From Pseudomonadota bacterium (GTDB lineage: Bacteria; Pseudomonadota; Gammaproteobacteria; Pseudomonadales; Moraxellaceae), in contig JAEWKT010000051.1 of assembly GCA_023393635.1 (NCBI GenBank), positions 51,736 through 115,735 of the forward strand: 64,000 bases of DNA, in the 5' to 3' direction. Both the position numbers and the translations under genes were made by a program. Of the stretch, positions 27,029 to 35,101 are shown piece by piece (within the stretch, counting starts at the first letter, position 1; every line of letters starts with the position of its first letter). Under the pieces are notes generated by a model that was not told the DNA's origin, searched no databases, and worked only from the letters and a program-made list of their open reading frames with translations.

Positions 27029-28258
27029 TCAAGGTTTTGAGGCTAACATATCTTGCGCTGTCGATGCTATTTGACTCGGTGTAATTTGACAATGATCCAC
27101 CACCTCACCAGAACGAAGCTTGAGCCAATCTAAAATAATCACCCATGTGGTTTTAACCGCCTGACTGCCTGTAAACAAACCAGCATGACCGCCTGGCACA
27201 ATCTCAAATGTTTTGTCTAAAGAACCTACTACCGATGTAATCGCACTAGCCGCGCCAATACTGGTAATGGCATCATTTTCGCCTGCCAATGCCAAAAGCC
27301 CACTGGTTATTTTTTTAAGGTTAACAAATTGGCCACCGATATCAAACTGCCCACGGTTAAAGCGATTGGCCAGACCAAACTTGTCTATCATTTCACGCAT
27401 GGTTGCCCCAGGGTAATCTGGCATTTGCGTAAACCATTCATTAATGGTGGTATAGCGACTGACATAGCCAGTATTGGCCAGATTTTTAATCAAATCAATG
27501 TAGCTACTTAACATGGCAGTAGGCTGAGTCATCTGAAAGCCAAATGATAATAATTTGCCACTCACATGAAACAATTTAGAGTCTAGATCATTTAAGCGAT
27601 ACCCTGTCACCCGACTCAATATATGTGCTGGCATAGACAAAGACTGATATAGCATCCCAATGGCACTATTCATTTGGTGCATATTCACGGGTGAGGCAAT
27701 AGTGACCAAGTTTTTAACGTTTTCATTGCCTGAAGACGCTGTATAGATCAGTGATAATAAGCCACCCATACAATAACCCACCACACTCACTTGAGATTGA
27801 CCACTATGCTGCTTAATGGCTTCGATGGCTTTTGGAAACCAATTGAGCGTGTAGGTTTCTAACGATAGGTAATTGTCTCCCGCATCTGGATGACCCCAGT
27901 CAATCATATATACTGCAAAGCCATGTGCCAAAAAATAGCGCACCAGCGAACGCTCAGCCATTAGGTCAAATACCCAGCCATATACCCCCAAAGGTGGCAC
28001 AAATACTAAAGGAACAGCATAGCAACTTGGGTTTACTTCTACCGTTTCACCTTCAATTTGCACGCGGCTTTGTTCAAGCGGTGTATAGTAATAAACCGAA
28101 AAAATGCCCTCTTGCATTAACTGTTGGCGCGAACTTTTATTGTGTAAAAAATAACGATGTTTAAAAAAACGACGGCCTATAGAGTTTGAAATGGCAGACT
28201 TGCTTTGACCAATAAAGCCAGTGCGTGACATATTTAAACGAGGAACTGATAATGCCAT
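27029..28258 (-). CDS. phaC: Poly(3-hydroxyalkanoate) synthase-like alpha/beta hydrolase
   Basis: A 409-residue PhaC-type enzyme. The nucleophile motif reads GYCMGG (Cys163) instead of the serine lipase GxSxG, which is the mark of PHA synthases. The proposed triad is completed by Asp in LALAGENDAITS and His in VPGGHAGLFTG. VFVPPLGVYGWVFDL and YMIDWGHPDAGD are also typical. It polymerises hydroxyacyl-CoA in granules if fully active. It lacks the long N-terminal domain of class I/II enzymes (about 560-590), so it resembles class III PhaC or the short homologues of unclear activity. No phaA, phaB, phaE or phasin gene is nearby. Confidence 0.8.
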   Translation of the reverse strand: MALSVPRLNMSRTGFIGQSKSAISNSIGRRFFKHRYFLHNKSSRQQLMQEGIFSVYYYTPLEQSRVQIEGETVEVNPSCYAVPLVFVPPLGVYGWVFDLMAERSLVRYFLAHGFAVYMIDWGHPDAGDNYLSLETYTLNWFPKAIEAIKQHSGQSQVSVVGYCMGGLLSLIYTASSGNENVKNLVTIASPVNMHQMNSAIGMLYQSLSMPAHILSRVTGYRLNDLDSKLFHVSGKLLSFGFQMTQPTAMLSSYIDLIKNLANTGYVSRYTTINEWFTQMPDYPGATMREMIDKFGLANRFNRGQFDIGGQFVNLKKITSGLLALAGENDAITSIGAASAITSVVGSLDKTFEIVPGGHAGLFTGSQAVKTTWVIILDWLKLRSGEVVDHCQITPSQIASTAQDMLASKP

Positions 28259-28525
28259 ACAATTTAAACTCTTTTAGATAGGGTATGCAGCTTAAGCACG
28301 TATAACCTGGCAAACATATAATAATAGCGCGAACCAGTAGCACAAATCAGTTTTACAGAATAAATCCTAATAGCAAATGGCTGTAATTACCAATCTTGAT
28401 AGAAGATGTGCACCACTTAACTCAAAGCCCACAGTTATACAAAGCAACTATTGTCGACCTACTTTTAGGCTAACTGCATACTTCTGTTTAGATATATTTT
28501 AAAAGCTAAAACTGGAGATAACTGA

Positions 28526-28888
28526 ATGTTAAAACAATTATGTGGTATTGCATTAACTGGTCTGATGCTCACTGCCTGTTCCAGCATGCCTACTGCAACC
28601 AATGCCATACAACGTGAAAACAACCAGTTTGAAGTCACAGGCCTGGGCAAAAGCCGCGTGGCAGCCACCAATAACGCCATCAATGCTGCCAATAAGACTT
28701 GCCGCAATAGCAATCCCGTGGTGGTCAATGAGCAATTTAAATATAACGGCATTGGCGATGAACAAACTGGCCGTATGATTGAGCAAGCTGCCAGCGTTGT
28801 TGGCGTACTGACAGGTGCCAAGTCAGGCAATGGCATTAGCCGCGACGATGACTATGCCACCACGCTCACCTTTTACTGCAAAAGTTAA
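28526..28888 (+). CDS. Small outer-membrane lipoprotein, unknown function
   Basis: A 120-residue lipoprotein with signal peptide and lipobox LTAC (Cys18). The mature part has two further cysteines (in NKTCRNS and at the end in FYCKS) likely to form a disulfide in the periplasm, and a helix of Ala/Asn repeats between. GGAG lies about 10 bases before the ATG. I do not recognise the family with certainty; it resembles short RcsF-like or hypothetical Moraxellaceae lipoproteins in its A-rich helix followed by a cysteine. It stands alone, divergent from phaC and convergent with rhlB. Confidence 0.7.
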   Translation: MLKQLCGIALTGLMLTACSSMPTATNAIQRENNQFEVTGLGKSRVAATNNAINAANKTCRNSNPVVVNEQFKYNGIGDEQTGRMIEQAASVVGVLTGAKSGNGISRDDDYATTLTFYCKS

Positions 28889-28956
28889 TACTTGCTAAAC
28901 ATTTCTCTGCCCTGTTCTCAGGAAGATTCTTTAGGAAAATACAAGCATTAAACAGC

Positions 28957-28983
28957 AAAAAGTCAGTATGACACTGACTTTTT
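28957..28983. terminator. Bidirectional terminator between the lipoprotein gene and rhlB
   Basis: Perfect 11-base arms AAAAAGTCAGT (28957-28967) and ACTGACTTTTT (28973-28983) with a five-base loop. Confidence 0.9.
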
Positions 28984-29030
28984 GTTAAGCATATAATTAT
29001 TAATAAACGACATTGTTTACTGGCACAATT

Positions 29031-30182
29031 TTATTTATAGCCATCTGGACGTTGTAGTACCAGTTTTTGTCCAATGGCTTTTTCAAGATCCGCCAATAAA
29101 AAAGAGTCGTCCTCACTGGCAAAGCTAATGCTAATGCCACTTTCCCCTGCCCGCCCTGTTCGGCCAATACGATGCACATAATCTTCAGCATGTTCAGGCA
29201 GCGTATAGTTCACCACATGGCTAACCCCATCCACATGAATGCCACGGCCTGCCACATCGGTTGCAATCAGGATTTGAATTTTGCCTTGTTTAAACTGATC
29301 TAAAGTTTTAATGCGTTTATCTTGCGATATTTCACCCGATAAAATGCCCACACTGTATTCCTGCTTTTTTAAGCGATCATACAACTTGCGTACCTGATCA
29401 CGGCGATTGGCAAAAATCATTACTTTATCAATAGGTTCTTGTGCCAATAACTCTTTAAGCAAGCGTTCTTTTTCCTGATTACCCACGATATAAATGCGCT
29501 GCTCGACCCGTTCACTGGTTTTTTGCGCAGGCTCAATTTCAACAGTAATGGGCTCAAACAACCATTGTTGCGCCAAATTCAGCACATCATAACTAAAGGT
29601 GGCAGAGAACAATAAAGTTTGACGATTTTCTTTAGGCGGTGCTTGACGTAAAATACGCTTTACTGAAGGAATAAAGCCCATGTCCAGTAATCGGTCAGCT
29701 TCATCAATTACCACAAACTCTAATCGATCCAGCCAGACTTCTTTTTGATCCATAAAATCCATTAAGCGGCCTGGGGTAGCCACCACAATATCAATAAAAT
29801 TTTGATCAAGAATTTTACGTTGAACGTCATAATCAACACCGCCAAGCAAGGTGACCAGCTTAATATCGGTATATTTACATAAATCTTTGGCATCACTTTC
29901 TATCTGTAGTGCCAGTTCACGCGTGGGCGCCATAATTAAAGCACGCGGCTCACCGCGATAACGCTGCTCGTCAACTGGATGGTTGAGCAAATCATTTAAA
30001 ATACTAATTAAAAAAGCAGCCGTTTTGCCTGTGCCTGTTTGAGCGCGTCCAATCGCATCATGTCCTGCCAGCGTATAGCGTAAAACCTTTTGCTGAATGG
30101 GTGTCATGTGATGATAGCCCAGGTCATCAATGGCACGACGTAAAGATGGATGCAAATTAACCGCGTCGAAACTTAAACTCAT
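29031..30182 (-). CDS. rhlB: DEAD-box RNA helicase RhlB
   Basis: A 383-residue ATP-dependent RNA helicase. The helicase motifs are all visible: Q motif (MTPIQQKVL), AQTGTGKT, PTRELA, VIDEADRLLDMGF, LLFSATF, IFANRRDQVRKL and HRIGRTGRAG. The closing of the conserved core with little C-terminal tail, and VWLDRLEFVVIDEADRLLDMGFIPSVKRI, favour RhlB, which works with RNase E and PNPase in the degradosome. It is shorter than E. coli RhlB (421), lacking most of the basic tail. AAGG precedes the ATG. It is downstream of the cold-shock gene with its own space. Confidence 0.88.
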   Translation of the reverse strand: MSLSFDAVNLHPSLRRAIDDLGYHHMTPIQQKVLRYTLAGHDAIGRAQTGTGKTAAFLISILNDLLNHPVDEQRYRGEPRALIMAPTRELALQIESDAKDLCKYTDIKLVTLLGGVDYDVQRKILDQNFIDIVVATPGRLMDFMDQKEVWLDRLEFVVIDEADRLLDMGFIPSVKRILRQAPPKENRQTLLFSATFSYDVLNLAQQWLFEPITVEIEPAQKTSERVEQRIYIVGNQEKERLLKELLAQEPIDKVMIFANRRDQVRKLYDRLKKQEYSVGILSGEISQDKRIKTLDQFKQGKIQILIATDVAGRGIHVDGVSHVVNYTLPEHAEDYVHRIGRTGRAGESGISISFASEDDSFLLADLEKAIGQKLVLQRPDGYK

Positions 30183-30240
30183 ATTAACCTTTGCAAAATT
30201 TTTTGTTCAATTCGATATTGAGCAAATTTTTTTAAACACA

Positions 30241-30275
30241 AAAAAATACGTCCCAGCATCTAAATGCATGGGACG
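30241..30275 (-). terminator. Terminator of the cold-shock gene
   Basis: Arms CGTCCCA (30249-30255) and TGGGACG (30269-30275) plus an inner GCAT/ATGC pair form a long stem; on the minus strand T residues follow. Confidence 0.85.
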
Positions 30276-30389
30276 CATATTCTAGCCCGAATTAACACCT
30301 ATGAAAATACGCATTAATTTAGCCAGTCATCTGATGCAGGCATATACCATCTATCGACAGTAGACCTGACATTAAATGCGCTTTAGCTC

Positions 30390-30602
30390 TTAGTCTAAAG
30401 GCTGAACTTCTTCAGCCTGGAAACCTTTTTGGCCTTTAACAACGGTGAATTCAACGCGTTGACCGTCACGTAGAGTGCGGTGACCGTCGCCTTGAATTGC
30501 ACGGAAATGAACGAATACATCGTCGCCACCGTTACGTTGAATAAAACCAAAACCTTTAGTATCGTTAAACCACTTTACAACACCTTGTTCGCGCGCTGAC
30601 AT
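30390..30602 (-). CDS. Cold-shock protein (CspA family)
   Basis: A 70-residue single cold-shock domain. The two nucleic-acid binding motifs are clear: KGFGFI (RNP1) near residue 16 and VFVHF (RNP2) near residue 29. Such proteins bind single-stranded RNA and act as chaperones that melt structure, or as antiterminators. GAGG stands at normal spacing from the ATG. A leader of more than 100 bases with a stable stem-loop lies upstream, as in cold-inducible csp genes. Whether this copy is cold-inducible cannot be told from sequence. Confidence 0.95.
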   Translation of the reverse strand: MSAREQGVVKWFNDTKGFGFIQRNGGDDVFVHFRAIQGDGHRTLRDGQRVEFTVVKGQKGFQAEEVQPLD

Positions 30603-30985
30603 ATGTCAATCCTCATTAGAAACAAAAGAAGGACTGTCCGGTGTTGCAACAGCAGAGAAACTCGAGGCATCAAAAAACTTATTTCTTGTTGTCGTAGTCA
30701 TTCTGTATATCATTCAACAATTCCAGATCAAATCCAATACTGCATTAGGCGAATACCTAATTCCAGTATCAAATGAGCTTAACATGATGTTCCGCTACTG
30801 CAAAGCATGTTTAAAGAATGTTTGTAAACAAAGTAAAAAAAGCAGACAAAAAATGTATCAAAATTTGCTGTAATTGGCTTTTTCTACCAAATTACTATTT
30901 AGAACGATGAGTTAATCCCTTTAATTGCTTAAATTTATTTATAATCTGTATTGGCTGGCTTAGGCTTAATAGATAGGGTTCAAAT
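30603..30985. other. Divergent intergenic region, csp leader and two promoters
   Basis: 383 bases with no convincing gene separate csp (minus) and the tusA-like gene (plus). It contains the csp leader with one strong stem-loop (30737-30769). The part near tusA is AT-rich. I could not place a -10/-35 pair with confidence for either gene. Confidence 0.6.
30737..30769 (-). promoter_or_regulatory. Stem-loop in the csp 5' leader
   Basis: Two stacked stems, ATACTG (30737-30742)/CAGTAT (30764-30769) and ATTAGG (30744-30749)/CCTAAT (30756-30761), with a six-base loop and one short bulge. It lies about 135 bases upstream of the csp start. Long structured leaders control translation of cold-shock mRNAs in E. 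coli; this structure is a candidate for that role. Confidence 0.55.
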
Positions 30986-31231
30986 ATGCAACTAAATAAG
31001 ACTTACGATACGGTGATTGATGCCAGCGGATTGCCCTGTCCAATGCCATTATTAAAGTTAAAACAGGCACTGCATAAGCTATCTGCTAGTCAAACTGTAT
31101 TGCTTATTGCCACTGATCCTAATAGTCAAACTGATATTTTACGCTTTTGCCAGATTGCAGGTCATGACGTACAATTGATAAAACAGGAGCAACAACGTTT
31201 TGAGTTTCTAATTCATAAAGCAAGTGAATGA
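30986..31231 (+). CDS. TusA-family sulfurtransferase
   Basis: An 81-residue TusA/SirA fold protein. The motif ASGLPCPMPLLKLKQAL has the sulfur-carrying Cys (residue 18) followed by the conserved CPxP. TusA passes persulfide sulfur from IscS to TusBCD for 2-thiouridine in tRNA. Members also serve other sulfur routes. The C-terminal region is divergent from E. coli TusA, so a tRNA-thiolation role is likely but not certain. It stands upstream of rpoH with 190 bases between. No tusBCD genes are in this window. Confidence 0.82.
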   Translation: MQLNKTYDTVIDASGLPCPMPLLKLKQALHKLSASQTVLLIATDPNSQTDILRFCQIAGHDVQLIKQEQQRFEFLIHKASE

Positions 31232-31366
31232 TATGCCAAGCGCTTTGTTTTAGGTATGCCTGCTTTAGACAGTTGATGACTACACCCTATATTAGTATCT
31301 TAATGATTTGTTATAACTTTACACAACTAAACCTAATGGGTGCATATGTAATTGTGCTATAACCCC

Positions 31367-31372
31367 TATAAT
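31367..31372 (+). promoter_or_regulatory. Candidate -10 element of rpoH
   Basis: A perfect TATAAT lies about 55 bases before the rpoH ATG. No good -35 hexamer sits 16 to 18 bases upstream, so the promoter assignment is tentative. If used, the leader would be about 43 bases. Confidence 0.35.
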
Positions 31373-31385
31373 TGAAAATAATCGA

Positions 31386-31407
31386 TGGGGTATTTTAACC
31401 TTCCCCA
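31386..31407 (+). promoter_or_regulatory. Short stem in the rpoH leader near the ribosome site
   Basis: TGGGG (31386-31390) and CCCCA (31403-31407) can pair, ending four bases before the AAGGAG ribosome site (31411-31416). It could influence access to that site. Confidence 0.35.
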
Positions 31408-31421
31408 CTAAAGGAGATTTC

Positions 31422-32285
31422 ATGAGCGACAGCACTAACCCGCTGATGCCCCTGTCTTTAAACGCTCCAGGCGTAAACTTGGGTGCGTATATCAGCACCA
31501 TCAATCAAATACCTATTTTGACGCCAGAGCAAGAAAAAGCACTGGCAGATAAATATTTTTATGATCAGGATGTTGATGCTGCCAAAATGCTGGTGATGTC
31601 TCACCTGCGTTTTGTGGTTCATATTGCACGTAGTTATGCTGGCTACGGCTTGCCACAAGCTGATTTAATTCAGGAAGGTAATCTTGGCTTAATGAAAGCA
31701 GTAAAACGCTTTGACCCTACCATGGGCGTGCGCCTGGTGTCTTTTGCCGTACACTGGATTAAAGCAGAAATTCATGAGTTTGTGATACGCAACTGGCGGA
31801 TTGTAAAAGTTGCTACCACCAAGGCACAGCGTAAACTGTTTTTTAATTTACGTAGCCTTAAAAAGTCTAGCCGCAAACTGACGCTAGATGAAGCCGCAGC
31901 CATTGCGAATGATTTAAATGTGACGCCTGAGCAAGTGATCGAAATGGAAGGCCGTTTGACTGCTTATGATGCTTCATTTGAAGCGCAGGCCGATGACGAT
32001 GATGAAGGCCGTGTTGCACCAGTTGTTTATTTGGAAGACCACCGTTTTGATCCAGCGCGTGAAGTTGAGGATAACGACTGGGAAGAACATAACAACAATG
32101 CCTTGCACAGTGCAATGGGACAGCTGGACGACCGTTCGCGTACGATTTTGCAGCGTCGTTGGCTGGATGATGAAAAATCTACATTGCACGAGTTGGCCGC
32201 AGAATATAATGTGTCAGCAGAGCGTATTCGCCAGCTTGAAAAAAATGCAATGGAAAAAATTAAGACGGCCATGATGGCAGGTTAA
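31422..32285 (+). CDS. rpoH: RNA polymerase heat-shock sigma factor RpoH (sigma-32)
   Basis: RpoH directs RNA polymerase to heat-shock genes such as groEL, dnaK and clpB. The 287-residue protein has region 2 (MLVMSHLRFVVHIARSYAGYGLPQADLIQEGNLGLMKAVKRFDP pattern), the RpoH box QRKLFFNLR near residue 135 that identifies sigma-32, and region 4 (LDDRSRTILQRRWLDD, then the helix-turn-helix AAEYNVSAERIRQLEK). AAGGAG stands at ideal spacing to the ATG. It stands alone between a TusA-like gene and DUF423-thiSG. A terminator follows. Heat regulation by mRNA structure is known in E. coli and possible here. Confidence 0.97.
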   Translation: MSDSTNPLMPLSLNAPGVNLGAYISTINQIPILTPEQEKALADKYFYDQDVDAAKMLVMSHLRFVVHIARSYAGYGLPQADLIQEGNLGLMKAVKRFDPTMGVRLVSFAVHWIKAEIHEFVIRNWRIVKVATTKAQRKLFFNLRSLKKSSRKLTLDEAAAIANDLNVTPEQVIEMEGRLTAYDASFEAQADDDDEGRVAPVVYLEDHRFDPAREVEDNDWEEHNNNALHSAMGQLDDRSRTILQRRWLDDEKSTLHELAAEYNVSAERIRQLEKNAMEKIKTAMMAG

Positions 32286-32312
32286 TCTTGCTTGGTGTTA
32301 AGGCCTTCACCT

Positions 32313-32339
32313 AAGCCATAATTTTTTTATGGCTTTTTT
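32313..32339 (+). terminator. Terminator of rpoH
   Basis: Arms AAGCCATAA (32313-32321) and TTATGGCTT (32327-32335) with a five-base T loop and a following T run. Confidence 0.85.
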
Positions 32340-32467
32340 ATCTCTTGGTTTTTTATAGATGGCTAAATATAGCTGCTTATATTTTACAGATAGACGTAAT
32401 CCTTAGTGCATGGTGATTTGGGCGGTTTTTAGCTACACTAAACCTCACTAGCCTTGAGGTTAAAAAC

Positions 32468-32833
32468 ATGTGGATTGCAATTGCAGCAATTAATTTGGCA
32501 CTTGCTGTTTGCCTTGGCGCATTTGGTGCGCATGGCTTAAAAAATCGTGCGAACCCAGACCAACTGGTTTGGTGGCATACCGCAACTGAGTACTTTTTTT
32601 ATCATGCGCTTGGCTTACTGGCGATAGGTATATTAATGAAAGTACTTCCCAGCTTATCGTTAAGATTACCTGCAAGTTTATTGCAACTGGGTATCATTAT
32701 TTTCTGTGGTTCTCTTTATTTAATGGCAATGGGCGCGCCACGCTGGTTTGGCGCCATTACACCACTTGGTGGACTGGCCATGATTGCAGGCTGGATTAGC
32801 CTGGCAGTGTTGGTGATTCGGGCAAATATATGA
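32468..32833 (+). CDS. DUF423 (YgdD-like) inner membrane protein
   Basis: A 121-residue membrane protein with four hydrophobic segments. MWIAIAAINLALAVCLGAFGAHGLK is the typical DUF423 start (with the AFGAHG motif), and the WHTATEYFFYHALGLL motif follows near residue 35. The family is widespread; its role is unknown. The last four bases overlap the start of thiS (ATGA), so translation is probably coupled, which is a reason to look for a link to thiamine thiazole synthesis, though DUF423 is not a known thiamine gene. Confidence 0.88.
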   Translation: MWIAIAAINLALAVCLGAFGAHGLKNRANPDQLVWWHTATEYFFYHALGLLAIGILMKVLPSLSLRLPASLLQLGIIIFCGSLYLMAMGAPRWFGAITPLGGLAMIAGWISLAVLVIRANI

Positions 32834-33027
32834 ATATTTATATTAATGGTGAAGCAAAACAGGTACAGGCAACTACCCTTGCTGAGTTAATTAACGAACT
32901 TGAGCTACAAGACAAGCGAATTGCCGTTGAGTTGAATGAGCAGTTGATCCCTAAAAGTCGTCATGCGGCAACCATGTTGGCAGATGACGCAAAAATTGAA
33001 ATTATTCAGGCAGTAGGTGGAGGTTAG
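32830..33027 (+). CDS. thiS: Sulfur carrier protein ThiS
   Basis: A 65-residue ubiquitin-like carrier. Its C-terminal Gly-Gly (ending AVGGG) is adenylated and thiocarboxylated to deliver sulfur for the thiazole ring of thiamine. NIYINGEAKQV and the ELNEQLIPKS region fit the family. It overlaps the DUF423 gene by four bases and is followed within three bases by thiG. ThiF, which activates ThiS, is not in this window. Confidence 0.93.
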   Translation: MNIYINGEAKQVQATTLAELINELELQDKRIAVELNEQLIPKSRHAATMLADDAKIEIIQAVGGG

Positions 33028-33030
33028 TTG

Positions 33031-33864
33031 ATGGTACAAGACAGCGCAGGCAGTATTTTAAACCCCGCCGACCAGCCGCTAGTGATTGGTTCGCGCCAAT
33101 TTAACTCGCGCTTATTGGTGGGTACAGGTAAATATAAGGATTTGGCAGAAACAGGTGCGGCCATTGCAGCCAGTGGCGCAGAAATTGTGACGGTGGCCAT
33201 TCGGCGCGTCAACATTGGTCAAGACCCTGATCAGCCTAATTTATTGTCTGTAATTCCACCAGAAAAATACACGATTTTGCCAAATACCGCAGGTTGCTAT
33301 GATGCAGACAATGCCATTCGTACCTGTATGCTGGCGCGTGAATTGCTTGATGGTCATAATCTAGTCAAGTTAGAAGTATTGGGCGACCAAAAAACCCTAT
33401 ACCCCAATGTGGTAGAAACCTTAAAAGCTGCCCGTACCTTAATTGATGATGGTTTTGAAGTGATGGTGTATACCTCGGATGATCCAATTATTGCCAAAGA
33501 ACTCGAAGACATGGGTTGTGTGGCCGTGATGCCTTTGGGTAGCTTAATTGGCTCTGGTCTGGGTTTGACCAATCCGCATAATATTCGTCTGATTTTAGAA
33601 AATGCCGCCCAAAGTAAAAATCAGGTGCCGATTATTGTTGATGCAGGTGTGGGTACAGCCAGTGATGCCGCCATTGCCATGGAGCTAGGCTGTGCAGGTG
33701 TATTGATGAACACGGCTATTGCAGCAGCACAACAACCTGTCCTCATGGCTTCTGCCATGAAAAAAGCTGTAGAAGCTGGACGTGAAGCATTTTTGGCAGG
33801 CCGTATGGTAAGAAAACCATATGCTGCGGCAAGCTCACCAGAGACTGGCTATTTTTTTAAGTAA
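33031..33864 (+). CDS. thiG: Thiazole synthase
   Basis: ThiG builds the thiazole phosphate of thiamine from deoxyxylulose phosphate, a glycine-derived imine, and ThiS thiocarboxylate. From ATG 33031 the product is 277 residues. The frame also offers a TTG at 33028, but GGTGGAGG (33016-33023) is best spaced to the ATG. SRLLVGTGKYKDL, TVAIRRVNI, VKLEVLGD (with the imine-forming lysine) and GAGVGTASDAAIAMELG-type phrases are present. It is translated right behind thiS. ThiE at 18819-19460 uses its product. Confidence 0.96.
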   Translation: MVQDSAGSILNPADQPLVIGSRQFNSRLLVGTGKYKDLAETGAAIAASGAEIVTVAIRRVNIGQDPDQPNLLSVIPPEKYTILPNTAGCYDADNAIRTCMLARELLDGHNLVKLEVLGDQKTLYPNVVETLKAARTLIDDGFEVMVYTSDDPIIAKELEDMGCVAVMPLGSLIGSGLGLTNPHNIRLILENAAQSKNQVPIIVDAGVGTASDAAIAMELGCAGVLMNTAIAAAQQPVLMASAMKKAVEAGREAFLAGRMVRKPYAAASSPETGYFFK

Positions 33865-33903
33865 ATGCTTGGGTTACATGACTCAAAAATTAGGATGTCA
33901 GCT

Positions 33904-33930
33904 AAGGGGCAATAAAATGCCCCTTTTTTG
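33904..33930 (+). terminator. Terminator of thiG
   Basis: Arms AAGGGGCA (33904-33911) and TGCCCCTT (33918-33925), then a run of T residues. Confidence 0.9.
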
Positions 33931-34074
33931 TTGACGATATACTCACAATAACTACCGCTTTTAGCTTAGCAATATTGAACAAGGACAATTAAAACAAGAC
34001 AACTAAACTAAGACAAGTAAATCAGGTCAAACAAACACAGCTTATAAATATGGCCTGAACAAACACTATAGTAG

Positions 34075-35043
34075 TTAAGCAATTGCAGTGGGAAAGCCAA
34101 TGACTTGATCAATGCGCGTGCTGTCGAGTAAGACCATTAACAACCGATCCAAACCAAGCGCAATCCCAGCACAAGGTGGGAAATGATCTAGTGCTGCCAG
34201 CAAATGTTGGTCAATTGGCACTACAGGCAACCCACGTTTGGCACGTTCGAGATTATCAGCAGCAAAGCGGTTAGCCTGCTCGCGACTATCGGCCAGCTCA
34301 TCATAGGCATTGGCAAGTTCTAATCCATTGATATAAAGCTCAAAACGTGCCGCGACTTTAAAACCTTCATCGTCAGTTTTTACCTTGGCCAATGATGCCA
34401 TTTCACTTGGAAAGTCTGTTAAATACACAGGATAATCAAAACCCAGGCTAGGCTCGATAAAGTGAGAAAATAGCACATCCAGCCATGCCAAACGGTCATC
34501 ACCTAAATCAATATGAAGCCCGACCCGTTGTGCTGTATGTTTTAAGATATCCAAGTCTGCACTCAACGGATTAACATTGAGGCGGTGCAAAAAGGCCTGT
34601 TTATAACTCAAAATTTTAGGCTGAATGGATTGATCAAATACTAAAGACAGTAAATCAGATAGCTCCTGCATCAACTGCAATAAGCTAAAATCTGGCCGAT
34701 ACCACTCAAGCATAGAAAATTCGCTGTTGTGCTTACGGCCGTGCTCATCATCACGAAATACTTTGCATATTTGATAAATTGATCCGCTGCCACTGGCTAC
34801 CAGCCGCTTCATGGCAAACTCAGGCGAGGTCTGTAAATAAGCGGTTTGCTGCTGAGCATTGACATGCCGAGTAGCCATAATGGATGCCAAATGCACATCT
34901 GTTACTGCGGCTTGCGACAAAATAGGAGTTTCTACTTCCATCACTTGCCGTGCGGCAAAAAACTGGCGAATTTGCTGGTAAAGTGTGGCACGTGCCTGCA
35001 TGGCCTGCACATTGGCAGTAGGTTTAAAGGAGTGCTCAGTCAT
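34075..35043 (-). CDS. epmA: Elongation factor P (R)-beta-lysine ligase EpmA
   Basis: EpmA (PoxA/GenX) is a lysyl-tRNA synthetase relative without an anticodon-binding domain; it attaches beta-lysine to elongation factor P. The 322-residue product is just the class II catalytic core: motif 1 VMEVETPILSQAAVTDVHL, motif 2 FRDDEHGRKHNSEFSMLEWYR, and motif 3 GIALGLDRLLMVLL at the C-terminus. EF-P helps ribosomes through polyproline. It is the last gene of a four-gene minus-strand run (ybbA-ybbP-pdxB-epmA), 58 bases after pdxB. epmB and efp are elsewhere. Confidence 0.93.
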   Translation of the reverse strand: MTEHSFKPTANVQAMQARATLYQQIRQFFAARQVMEVETPILSQAAVTDVHLASIMATRHVNAQQQTAYLQTSPEFAMKRLVASGSGSIYQICKVFRDDEHGRKHNSEFSMLEWYRPDFSLLQLMQELSDLLSLVFDQSIQPKILSYKQAFLHRLNVNPLSADLDILKHTAQRVGLHIDLGDDRLAWLDVLFSHFIEPSLGFDYPVYLTDFPSEMASLAKVKTDDEGFKVAARFELYINGLELANAYDELADSREQANRFAADNLERAKRGLPVVPIDQHLLAALDHFPPCAGIALGLDRLLMVLLDSTRIDQVIGFPTAIA

Positions 35044-35101
35044 AACACGTTCTGGTCTAGGTAATTACTATGTTAATTACGGTATTAATTAATTGCGGCA
35101 A

